From NCBI GenBank assembly GCA_023229165.1, contig JALNZQ010000204.1, forward strand, positions 1 to 5,014: DNA of 5,014 nucleotides. The letters run 5' to 3'. A program made the translations under genes and the position numbers. The stretch's first letter is position 1. The number at the start of each line of letters is the position of its first letter. The stretch is from Methanothrix sp. GTDB lineage: Archaea > Halobacteriota > Methanosarcinia > Methanotrichales > Methanotrichaceae. Below the pieces are notes generated by a model that worked only from the letters and a program-made list of their open reading frames with translations, was not told where the DNA came from and searched no databases. This document shows positions 1-5,014 of this stretch, piece by piece.

Positions 1-1
1 C

Positions 2-403
2 TTCGACAGGGTCCTAGTGGACGCCCCCTGCTCCAGCGAGGGCCGGGAGAGAAGAGGGCCGGGGGTCATATCCAGATGCAGCCGGGAAAGATCCCTGGAT
101 TTGGGGGTACTGCAGATCGGCCTTCTCAAAAACGCCCTGCGTCTGACCAAGCCGGGTGGAGTCGTGGTCTACTCCACCTGCACCTACGCCCCGGAAGAAA
201 ACGAGCTGGTGGTGCAGGAGGCACTGGGGGAAGCGGAGGAGTTCCGATTGGAGAAGGTCTGCATTCCAGGCCTTCAGGAATGTCCGGGAATAACGCAGTG
301 GAACGGCAAAAGACTAAACGATGAACTGTCGTGCACCGCCCGCTACTACCCTCATATCAACGACACGGGAGGTTTTTATGTCGCCAAGATCATCAAGAAT
401 TAG
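2..403 (+). CDS. NOL1/NOP2/Sun-family RNA (cytosine-5)-methyltransferase, C-terminal part (5' end outside window)
   Basis: This is the last 133 residues of an SAM-dependent RNA m5C methyltransferase; the reading frame is open from base 2 and the start lies upstream of the window. Counting from the first visible residue, motif IV DAPCS is at 7-11 and motif VI STCTYAPEENE at 58-68. In this family the Cys of the TC pair in motif VI is the nucleophile that attacks C6 of the target cytosine, and the Cys of DAPC helps release the enzyme. Both are present (C60 and C10), so the visible part looks catalytically intact. The end, with RYYPH and GGFYVAKI (114-130), is the usual close of the Rossmann-like methyltransferase core. 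The polypeptide stops there without the RNA-binding extension seen in bacterial RsmF; that domain is encoded by the next, overlapping gene. Whether the target is rRNA or tRNA cannot be told from this fragment. Confidence 0.93.
   Translation, partial: FDRVLVDAPCSSEGRERRGPGVISRCSRERSLDLGVLQIGLLKNALRLTKPGGVVVYSTCTYAPEENELVVQEALGEAEEFRLEKVCIPGLQECPGITQWNGKRLNDELSCTARYYPHINDTGGFYVAKIIKN
367..373 (+). promoter_or_regulatory. Shine-Dalgarno site inside the methyltransferase gene
   Basis: GGGAGGT lies four bases before the ATG at 378 and is a strong match to the archaeal anti-Shine-Dalgarno sequence. It decides the start of the PUA-like gene: the longer frame opening at 321 has no such site. Because it lies inside the last codons of the methyltransferase gene, ribosomes ending that gene are well placed to re-initiate here. 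Confidence 0.75.
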
Positions 404-863
404 AAATATATTCGAGCCGCTGGACAGGTCAATCATAGCGAAGCTGTGGCAAGACCGGTTCGGCATTTCAGAGCAGGCGTTTGAAGACTGCAAATTTTTC
501 AGGAAAGCTCAGAGCATATGGGCCATTAGCGATGTCGATCTTCCTCGGCTCAGCTACGAGACCATTGGAATGCGCATCATGAGCTGCAAAGACCGTCCGT
601 GGAAGCCCACCACTTCAGCTCTGCAGATCTTCGGCAGATTCGCCACCAAAAACCTTATTCATCTGAATCGGAAAGAGGCCATGATCTTCCTGGAAGGGGG
701 CAGCCAGGTCTTCGAATCGGAATGCGAGATAGGCTATGTGGTGGTATTTTATAGAGGGGATGTGCTTGGATGCGGTCTATACTCACATGGCAAGCTTGTC
801 TCCCAGATTCCGAAAGAACGAAGAATGGCAAGCACTGCCAAGAGCGAGGCCTGCCCGGCATAA
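378..863 (+). CDS. RsmF-type PUA-like RNA-binding protein (stand-alone, COG3270-like)
   Basis: This 161-residue protein resembles the C-terminal PUA-like RNA-binding domain of RsmF-type rRNA methyltransferases, here encoded as a separate polypeptide. Supporting motifs are GMRI (64-67), WKPT (75-78) followed by a helix, GYVVV (119-123), LGCGLY (130-135) and the closing GKLVSQIPKERR (138-149), a basic loop typical of this fold. The last 12 residues look unstructured. The start at 378 is chosen because GGGAGGT precedes it; a longer frame from 321 would add 19 residues with no family likeness. The gene overlaps the preceding methyltransferase by 26 bases in another frame, which suggests translational coupling and a shared job: guiding the enzyme to its RNA target, or acting in ribosome biogenesis. 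That partnership is inference. Assignment to the fold is fairly sure; the exact function is unknown. Confidence 0.82.
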   Translation: MSPRSSRIRNIFEPLDRSIIAKLWQDRFGISEQAFEDCKFFRKAQSIWAISDVDLPRLSYETIGMRIMSCKDRPWKPTTSALQIFGRFATKNLIHLNRKEAMIFLEGGSQVFESECEIGYVVVFYRGDVLGCGLYSHGKLVSQIPKERRMASTAKSEACPA

Positions 864-904
864 GAGCGGCCCGGATGTGAGGCTTGGGGAGAGTGAAAAT
901 CCTG

Positions 905-1912
905 ATGATCTCGGATGAAGATGAGCTAAAAAGGCTGTGGCAACAGCCCCTGCGCCTATTTCGCTTGTCCAATGCACTGCGGGAGAAGAGCTGCCAGGAT
1001 GACGTCTCTTTTGTCATAAACAGAAATATCAACTTCACCAATGAATGCACAGGAACCTGCCGGTTCTGCTCTTTCAAGCATGGTATTATCTATTTCCTCA
1101 CGCCTGAGCAGATTTTAGAGCGCACCAGCGAGGCAGAGCGGCTGGGGGCTACGGAGATATGCCTGCAAGGAGGGCTCGCCCCAAAAATGCGTCTGGAGGA
1201 TTACTGCCAGATATTAGAGCTCATACATCGCGACTTTCCCAGGATGCATCTGCATGCCTACTCGCCCATGGAGGTGCTGCACATGTCCCGAAACTCCCGC
1301 GTTGAGGTGAAAGAGGCACTGCGGGAGCTAAAAAGAAGCGGCCTTGGTTCCATGCCCGGCACGGCTGCTGAGATTCTTGTTGACGCGGTGCGGCAGAAGA
1401 TATGCCCGGATAAGCTGAAGGTAGAGGAGTGGCGGCAGATAATCACGGCTGCCCACTTGCTGGGAATTCCAACCACCTCGACAATGCTCTTTGGCCATGT
1501 AGAGAGCTTAGAAGATCGCCTGCGGCACTTGCAGATCCTAAAAGAGATTTCGTGCGAGACTGGAAGGATTACAGAGATGGTTCTGCTTCCCTTTATTCCT
1601 GATAATAATATGCTGGGCAAGATTGCCAAAGGTGCCGATCTCCTGGATCGTCTGAAGATGCATGCTTTGGCCAGGGTTGCTCTTTATCCCAACGTCACCA
1701 ACATCCAGGCGAGCTGGACAAAATTGGGCCGCGAAGCCGCTGCGGCGGCTTTGGATTGGGGGGCAAACGACCTGGGAGGAACGCTCATGGATGAGGGAAT
1801 TGCCCGCAATGCCCGGGAGGCACCCAGCATCTCTGCGGCGGAGCTGATAGAGTTGATAGAAGGACGGGGAAAGAGAGCGGTCCAGAGGACTACCCTATAC
1901 GAAAGAGTATGA
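905..1912 (+). CDS. cofH: FO synthase subunit 2, radical SAM (5-amino-6-(D-ribitylamino)uracil--L-tyrosine 4-hydroxyphenyl transferase)
   Basis: CofH is a radical SAM enzyme that cleaves tyrosine and joins its hydroxybenzyl part to 5-amino-6-ribitylaminouracil; CofG then closes the ring to give FO, the deazaflavin core of coenzyme F420. From the ATG at 905 (335 residues) the cluster motif C48-x3-C52-x2-C55 follows NINFTNE. Other hallmarks are LQGG (87-90), HAYSPME (117-123), GLGSMPGTAAEIL (146-158), the ICP-x-K region (167-170), GHVE (197-200), NIQASW (266-271), GANDLGGTLMDE (286-297) and a closing QRTTLY (327-332). SMPGTAAEIL favours CofH over CofG and MqnC. The start is uncertain: TTG 884 and GTG 893 are in frame, and an in-frame stop lies at 878. 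ATG 905 has GGAGAG 11 bases upstream, while GTG 893 has GAGG about 10 bases upstream. The gene follows the PUA-like gene closely and probably shares its transcript. No cofG is visible. Confidence 0.93.
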   Translation: MISDEDELKRLWQQPLRLFRLSNALREKSCQDDVSFVINRNINFTNECTGTCRFCSFKHGIIYFLTPEQILERTSEAERLGATEICLQGGLAPKMRLEDYCQILELIHRDFPRMHLHAYSPMEVLHMSRNSRVEVKEALRELKRSGLGSMPGTAAEILVDAVRQKICPDKLKVEEWRQIITAAHLLGIPTTSTMLFGHVESLEDRLRHLQILKEISCETGRITEMVLLPFIPDNNMLGKIAKGADLLDRLKMHALARVALYPNVTNIQASWTKLGREAAAAALDWGANDLGGTLMDEGIARNAREAPSISAAELIELIEGRGKRAVQRTTLYERV

Positions 1913-1922
1913 TCTGCAGATC
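1911..1922. repeat. Perfect 12-bp palindrome over the cofH stop codon
   Basis: GATCTGCAGATC is a perfect inverted repeat that begins in the stop codon of cofH. It lies about 27 bases before the first TATA-like box of the pstS pair. It is too short and too low in G+C, with no T-run, to be a terminator. It could be an operator or chance. Confidence 0.3.
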
Positions 1923-1948
1923 TGTACGACTGGTTTTGATTTACTCAG

Positions 1949-1995
1949 TTTATTTAAAAAGACAGCAAACTGCGACGATAAGCTTTACATATTTT
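1949..1995 (+). promoter_or_regulatory. Promoter region of the pstS pair: two TATA-like boxes
   Basis: Two AT-rich boxes stand in the spacer between cofH and pstS1: TTTATTTAAAAA at 1949-1960 and TTTACATATTTT at 1984-1995. Archaeal TATA boxes are centred about 25 bases before the start of transcription. The first would start RNA near 1980, giving a short leader to the TTG at 1994 or GTG at 2015. The second would start RNA at about 2015, which is the GTG itself, giving a leaderless message. No Shine-Dalgarno sequence is seen before either start. A phosphate-dependent operator is not recognisable. Confidence 0.5.
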
Positions 1996-2014
1996 GACGA
2001 TACACTTCCTGCTG

Positions 2015-2839
2015 GTGGGGAGCATTAGAAAAATAATAGTCATCTTGTTAATCGCTTTGCAGGCTTTCGTTATACCCTGGTCGGCATCGGCCAGTGATGT
2101 TACCGTCTCAGGATCATCAACCGTGATGCCCCTGGCCGAGGTTGCGGCAGAGGAATTCAATGTCCTGCAAAAGGATTATGTGGTGACGGTTTCAGCCGGT
2201 GGGACGGGAGCTGGAATTCTGGGCATTGCCGAGCGCAAGAATGACATAGCCATGGCCTCGCGTGAGGTAACTGATGGCGAAAGGCAAAGATTTGGCGACT
2301 CTTTTGAGGAGTTCTTGGTCGGGCAGGATGGCATCAGCCTGGCGGTGAGTGATGAGGTTTATCTGGCGGGCGTTAAGGGATTAAGCAGGCAGCAGGTGAG
2401 AGATATCTATTCTGGAAACATCACCAACTGGAAGGAGGTTGGCGGCCCGGATACAGAAATTTACGTGATATCTCGAGAAGAAGGTTCAGGGACCCGTGAC
2501 AACTTCAATGAGGAAGTCTTAGGCAGCGGAGATGCCGAGACGCCGGGCGTTGATACCGTGGCCATGGGCGGGGCCGAGGTCAAGACAGCCATATCAGGAA
2601 GCGATAAGGCAATAGGATATCTGGGTTTCAACTATTTGGGTAACGGCGTTCATGGCATAGCCTTTAATGGATTCATGCCAAACTATGATAACATAAAATT
2701 GGATCTTTATGAGCTGCACAGGCATCTCTACTTCTATACCTTCGGAAAGCCCTCTGCCGGGGCTCAGTCATTCATAGATTTTGTACGAGGGCCACAGGGC
2801 CAGAAGATCGCAGCGGAAGAGGGTTTTATTCCAATCTAA
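2015..2839 (+). CDS. pstS: PstS-like phosphate-binding protein, first copy
   Basis: This is a secreted periplasmic-binding-fold protein of the PstS (PBP-like) family, which captures phosphate outside the cell for an ABC importer. From the GTG at 2015 it has 274 residues: a basic n-region (R5, K6), a hydrophobic stretch at about 7-20 ending PWSASAS, then the mature domain. Family motifs are SGSSTVMP (32-39), AGGTGAG (61-67), ASRE (81-84), IYSGNITNW (131-139), GSGTR (157-161), AIGYLG (199-204) and a terminal GFIPI. The Ser/Thr/Arg-rich loops SGSST, GGTG and RxxGSGT are the parts that form the phosphate site in this fold. No lipobox is seen, so it is probably released, or held by other means. 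An in-frame TTG at 1994 would add seven residues; GTG 2015 gives a cleaner signal peptide and suits the second TATA box. The gene is followed 29 bases later by a paralogue. No transporter partners are in view. Confidence 0.88.
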   Translation: MGSIRKIIVILLIALQAFVIPWSASASDVTVSGSSTVMPLAEVAAEEFNVLQKDYVVTVSAGGTGAGILGIAERKNDIAMASREVTDGERQRFGDSFEEFLVGQDGISLAVSDEVYLAGVKGLSRQQVRDIYSGNITNWKEVGGPDTEIYVISREEGSGTRDNFNEEVLGSGDAETPGVDTVAMGGAEVKTAISGSDKAIGYLGFNYLGNGVHGIAFNGFMPNYDNIKLDLYELHRHLYFYTFGKPSAGAQSFIDFVRGPQGQKIAAEEGFIPI

Positions 2840-2856
2840 TTTTCGGGCAAAATTCC

Positions 2857-2867
2857 TTTTATAATAG
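2857..2867 (+). promoter_or_regulatory. TATA-like box between the two pstS genes
   Basis: TTTTATAATAG sits in the 29-base gap between the two pstS genes, preceded by the A-rich GCAAAATTCC that could serve as a BRE. A start of transcription about 25 bases on would fall near 2884-2888, exactly where two in-frame ATG codons lie. This suggests pstS2 can be transcribed on its own as a leaderless message, beside read-through from pstS1. This is inference from spacing alone. Confidence 0.45.
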
Positions 2868-2868
2868 T

Positions 2869-3720
2869 ATGGCAAACCATGCCATGATGAGAGCCGAAAG
2901 CATGCTATTGATATTGTTGCTGTTTTTTATCCTGGCGGGAGTGTCCAGTGAAGCCAGAGAGGTGACGGTTGCAGTCTCGGGGTCCAGCACGGTCATGCCC
3001 ATGGCAGAGCTCGCTGCCGAGGAGTTCAATATGATGCAGGACACCTACACCGTTAACGTAAAATCAGGAGGTAGCGGTGTAGGCATCGTGGACGTAGCCG
3101 AGGGCAGATCGGATATTGCCATGAGCTCCCGAGAGATCCAACTGGAAGAGCGGCAGAGATATGAGTCGCCAACGGTACGTTTTATTGAGCAGCCGGTGGG
3201 ATTTGATGCCATATGCCTGGTAGTAAGTCCAGCTGTTTATGACGATGGAGTAACAGCACTCACCAAAGATGAGGTTAAACAGATCTACTCCGGAGTCATA
3301 ACCAACTGGGAAGAGCTGGGCGGGCCGAACACGGAAATATTCGTCATCGGCAGACGGGCCGGCTCAGGAACCAGAGACACATTCAATGAGATCATAATGG
3401 GAAGCCGGGAGGCGGAGACTCCTGCTGTATCCTATGATGCGGGGGAGAGCTCTGAGGTCAAGTTCAGCACACAGCGCAGTGACAACGCCATCGGCTATAT
3501 GGGATACAGCTTTGTCATGAGGGGAGATACTAAGGTGATTTCTCTGGACGGCGTCGAGCCCACGATTGAGAGCATAAAACGTGGTGCATATCCGCTGGCC
3601 AGAAAGCTCTACTTTGTCACATTGGGAGTACCCTCGCCCGGTGCCAAGGCCTTTATAGATTATATCTTGAGCCCTGGTGGCCAGCATATAGCTATGGAGA
3701 ATGGTTTCATACCGATATGA
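2869..3720 (+). CDS. pstS: PstS-like phosphate-binding protein, second copy
   Basis: This is a paralogue of the gene just upstream; by eye a little under half of the mature residues agree. From ATG 2869 it has 283 residues with a hydrophobic signal segment at about 13-24. Family motifs are SGSSTVMP (37-44), SGGSGVG (66-72), MSSRE (85-89), IYSGVITNW (139-147), GRRAGSGTR (161-169), AIGYMG (207-212) and terminal GFIPI, so the ligand loops are kept. The largest differences are at 92-118 and in the C-terminal half (about 188-250). The signal segment contains ILAGV, which would read as a lipobox if V25 were Cys; as written it cannot be lipid-modified there. ATG 2869 gives the longest product, but it has no Shine-Dalgarno site and lies upstream of the start of transcription expected from the box at 2857. 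ATG 2884 or 2887 would give a leaderless product with a conventional signal peptide. Phosphate is the likely ligand; another oxyanion cannot be excluded. Confidence 0.87.
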   Translation: MANHAMMRAESMLLILLLFFILAGVSSEAREVTVAVSGSSTVMPMAELAAEEFNMMQDTYTVNVKSGGSGVGIVDVAEGRSDIAMSSREIQLEERQRYESPTVRFIEQPVGFDAICLVVSPAVYDDGVTALTKDEVKQIYSGVITNWEELGGPNTEIFVIGRRAGSGTRDTFNEIIMGSREAETPAVSYDAGESSEVKFSTQRSDNAIGYMGYSFVMRGDTKVISLDGVEPTIESIKRGAYPLARKLYFVTLGVPSPGAKAFIDYILSPGGQHIAMENGFIPI

Positions 3721-3725
3721 GATAA

Positions 3726-3768
3726 GCGATTGAAGCCAGGCCTTCGCGCCATTCACGGCCATTTTTTT
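3726..3768 (+). terminator. Putative terminator after pstS2
   Basis: A weak, bulged hairpin (GCG at 3726-3728 and GAAG at 3732-3735 pairing with CTTC at 3742-3745 and CGC at 3747-3749) is followed by a run of seven T at 3762-3768. Archaeal termination relies mainly on T-tracts, so the T7 run shortly after the stop at 3720 is the stronger part of the evidence. Confidence 0.45.
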
Positions 3769-3842
3769 CGCAGGCGGCTTGAAGCATACGGCGGCAAAGT
3801 ATATGCCCTACTGATATTTTTCATGTAAAACAGGGAAAAGCT

Positions 3843-3871
3843 TGATAAATAATCGCAGTGATACTATAATG
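3843..3871 (+). promoter_or_regulatory. Promoter-like boxes for the cysteine-rich protein gene
   Basis: Two TATA-like sequences lie in the 234-base spacer before the gene: TGATAAATAATC at 3843-3854 and ACTATAATG at 3863-3871. Transcription would begin near 3873 or 3892, leaving an untranslated leader of about 60-80 bases. Together with the terminator before it, this makes the gene its own transcription unit. Confidence 0.4.
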
Positions 3872-3940
3872 AATAAAGAGTGTGTTTTCCGCTCGATCCA
3901 CAAATCCCCGCAATCTGTTGTTGCCAGAAATCCACTTCAT

Positions 3941-3949
3941 AGGAGATGA
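3941..3949 (+). promoter_or_regulatory. Shine-Dalgarno site that sets the start of the cysteine-rich gene
   Basis: AGGAGATGA contains the first possible start (ATG 3946) within the ribosome-binding site itself, so that ATG cannot use it. The next in-frame ATG, at 3955, stands nine bases after AGGAG, a normal distance, and is taken as the true start. Confidence 0.75.
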
Positions 3950-3954
3950 ATAAA

Positions 3955-4755
3955 ATGCAAATAGGAAAATGGTTCGGAGCATCTCTGCTTTTCGTTTTGT
4001 TGGCTGCCCTTGCACTGATGCCCTGGTCTGCATGCGCTCAGCCCTGCGCTGAGGGCTGCAAGTGCCTCACCGAGGCTAAGGCAAAGGAGCTATTCGGCGA
4101 AGGAAATTATCAGATGTGCACAACGGCTCCCTGCGGTGAAGAGAAGTCACCTACTGGGGCTATGCTTCTTAAGTATTGCTTCAAGGCCAAATGCCCCGAG
4201 GGCTGTAGCTGCTTAACCGAGGAAAGAGCCAAAGAAATGGGTTACAGTCCCTGCTCAGGTCAAAAGATATCCTGCGGCTATGATGAGAATAAGCGGCCAT
4301 TGTATTGCTTCTCAGCTGCTAGCCCGTGTCCTGCAGAGTGCAGATGCTTGACAGAAGAAGAGGCCAAGAAGCTGGGATACGATAAATTCTGCCAGAACCA
4401 AAGGATGGAATGCGGCAAAGATCCTCGTGGATATCCGAAATTCTGCTATCAGATTCCTGCTCTCGCTTGTCCTAAGGGATGTGTCTGTCTGAGCAAAGAA
4501 GAGGCGTTGGCGAAAGGCCTTAGAGACAACTGTTTGGATGCCAATGGCAATCCCATTGTCTGCGGGGTAATAGATGCCGGGAAAGGACTATTCAGGTACT
4601 GCTTCAAGACGCTTGAACCGGCGAGGTGCCAGTACGACTACAATCTAGGAAAATGCGTGGGTCAATGCTCAGCCGGCAAAAAGTGCCAGTTGAATACGAT
4701 ATATCGGGACCCCAAGACCTACGAAGTGACATACGCAGAGTGCCATTGCAAGTGA
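3955..4755 (+). CDS. Secreted cysteine-rich repeat protein of unknown function
   Basis: I do not recognise this 266-residue protein as a named family. Residues 1-28 form a clear signal peptide: K5, a hydrophobic core at 11-22, and PWSACA before Q29, a plausible signal peptidase I site. The mature chain has four repeats beginning at C31, C80, C125 and C172. Each begins C-x3-C-x-C and continues L-[ST]-x-E/K-x2-A, mostly with a helix-like charged stretch ending in GY or similar, then a lone Cys, a C-G pair and Y/F-C-F/Y. A different tail (225-265) has six cysteines and ends CHCK. In all there are 30 cysteines after the signal peptide, six per module, which fits disulfide-stabilised small domains outside the cell; metal binding is an alternative. 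There is no membrane anchor or lipobox at the C-terminus or elsewhere in the mature chain. The gene has its own Shine-Dalgarno site, promoter-like boxes and terminator. Role unknown; adhesion, envelope or inhibitor-like functions are only guesses. Confidence 0.85.
   Translation: MQIGKWFGASLLFVLLAALALMPWSACAQPCAEGCKCLTEAKAKELFGEGNYQMCTTAPCGEEKSPTGAMLLKYCFKAKCPEGCSCLTEERAKEMGYSPCSGQKISCGYDENKRPLYCFSAASPCPAECRCLTEEEAKKLGYDKFCQNQRMECGKDPRGYPKFCYQIPALACPKGCVCLSKEEALAKGLRDNCLDANGNPIVCGVIDAGKGLFRYCFKTLEPARCQYDYNLGKCVGQCSAGKKCQLNTIYRDPKTYEVTYAECHCK
4045..4611 (+). repeat. Four tandem six-cysteine modules within the secreted protein
   Basis: The modules span 4045-4191, 4192-4326, 4327-4467 and 4468-4611 (49, 45, 47 and 48 residues). 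Cysteine spacings are 3-1-17-4-14, 3-1-13-6-10, 3-1-14-6-10 and 3-1-14-9-12 residues. The head C-P-x-G-C-x-C-L-T-E-E is nearly constant (the first module has CAEGC, the third CPAEC), while the second half varies. The DNA copies have clearly drifted apart, so the array is an old duplication kept by selection on the protein, not a recent slippage repeat. Confidence 0.85.
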
Positions 4756-4765
4756 GGATATCGAG

Positions 4766-4812
4766 AGGGAGTCTCCTGCTCAGAAAATCTTTGCGGCTCC
4801 CTGCCATTTTTT
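4766..4812 (+). terminator. Hairpin plus T6 terminator after the cysteine-rich gene
   Basis: AGGGAGTC at 4766-4773 pairs with GGCTCCCT at 4795-4802 (eight pairs, one of them T-G) around a 21-base loop. TTTTTT follows at 4807-4812 after a four-base gap. It starts ten bases after the stop codon and is the best terminator in the window. Confidence 0.65.
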
Positions 4813-4820
4813 ATCTTTGA

Positions 4821-4839
4821 AACTATAAAAGTTAACTTT
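4821..4839 (+). promoter_or_regulatory. Orphan TATA-like box overlapping a 12-bp palindrome
   Basis: AACTATAAAAG at 4821-4831 looks like an archaeal TATA box reading rightward. It overlaps the perfect palindrome AAAGTTAACTTT at 4828-4839, a position where a bound repressor would block TBP or polymerase. Transcription would begin near 4850. No convincing reading frame follows in the remaining 165 bases, so it would serve an RNA or a gene beyond the window. AT-richness makes chance a real alternative. Confidence 0.35.
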
Positions 4840-5014
4840 GTATTAATTCTGCAAAATTCAGCTCGGAGGCAATGCTTGTTCCTCGATGATTGCTATTTTA
4901 CTATCCGTCCAAATGTCCCCAAATTAGAAAGTGGACAAAGAATAGCGCGCTCTGCCATCATCTTTGAAGCGTTCTTGTCTCGCAGATCTCCGCGGCCCAA
5001 CAGGCCTGGCAGGG
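4840..5014. other. Right-end stretch without a convincing gene
   Basis: No RNA gene or recognisable CDS is seen. On the - strand a frame is open from the window edge (5012) to a TAG at 4893-4895, about 39 residues containing GRGDLRDKNASKMMAERA; it could be the end of a leftward gene but has no family likeness. GGAGG at 4865-4869 precedes an ATG at 4872 that opens only five codons. GTCCAAAT (4907-4914) is followed directly by GTCCCCAAAT (4915-4924), a short imperfect direct repeat, and GTGGAC follows at 4931-4936 in near-inverted orientation. Confidence 0.5.

Noticed and set aside
321..377. Upstream extension of the PUA-like gene by 19 residues
   Set aside because: It lies deeper inside the methyltransferase gene, has no Shine-Dalgarno site, and the ATG at 378 has a strong one.
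655..1077. A 140-residue open frame on the - strand across the PUA-like/cofH junction
   Set aside because: It lies opposite two well-supported genes, has no family motifs and a composition rich in Ser/Arg/Pro typical of a shadow frame.
3364..3762. A 132-residue - strand frame opposite the end of pstS2
   Set aside because: It is antisense to conserved PstS motifs and shows no recognisable domain or ribosome-binding site.
3784..3806. Imperfect hairpin GCATAC/GTATATGC in the spacer before the cysteine-rich gene
   Set aside because: The stem is six pairs with a two-base bulge and no T-run directly after it; it is too weak to call as a terminator or riboswitch.
3721..3954. Search for tRNA, small RNA, CRISPR or insertion-sequence ends in the spacers
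   Set aside because: No cloverleaf, regularly spaced repeats or terminal inverted repeats with target duplications could be seen by eye.
4872..4889. Five-codon frame (MLVPR) after GGAGG at 4865-4869
   Set aside because: The spacing between GGAGG and the ATG is only two bases, and such a short frame is expected by chance.

Overview
The window looks archaeal and most likely comes from a methanogen, possibly a Methanosarcinia or Methanotrichales type; the genus is inference from gene content only. The evidence is a coenzyme F420 biosynthesis gene (cofH), a free-standing RsmF-type RNA-binding (PUA-like) protein next to a NOL1/NOP2/Sun RNA methyltransferase, TATA-box-like promoters, strong Shine-Dalgarno sequences in front of some genes and none in front of others, and oligo-T terminator-like tracts. 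All recognisable genes lie on the + strand.

Left part (1-1912): the 3' end of an RNA m5C methyltransferase gene overlaps by 26 bases a 161-residue gene for the RsmF-type PUA-like domain. cofH follows 41 bases later, or closer if an upstream start is used. This is probably one transcription unit joining RNA modification to the F420 pathway. The overlap suggests the enzyme and its RNA-binding partner are translated together.

Middle part (1913-3720): a spacer of about 100 bases with two TATA-like boxes leads to two tandem, divergent paralogues of a secreted PstS-like phosphate-binding protein. No permease or ATPase genes (pstC, pstA, pstB) are in view, so these are either the start of a transporter cluster that has been broken up or stand-alone binding proteins. 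Neither gene has a recognisable Shine-Dalgarno sequence. For both, a TATA-like box sits about 25 bases before an in-frame start, as expected for leaderless transcripts.

Right part (3721-4812): after a T-tract terminator and a spacer with its own promoter-like boxes comes a gene for a secreted, very cysteine-rich protein. It has a signal peptide, four six-cysteine repeats of 45-49 residues and a different six-cysteine tail, giving 30 cysteines in the mature chain. I do not recognise this family by name, and it is the most novel-looking item here. A good hairpin plus T6 terminator closes it.

The last 200 bases (4813-5014) hold an orphan TATA-like box fused to a perfect 12-bp palindrome, and no convincing gene.
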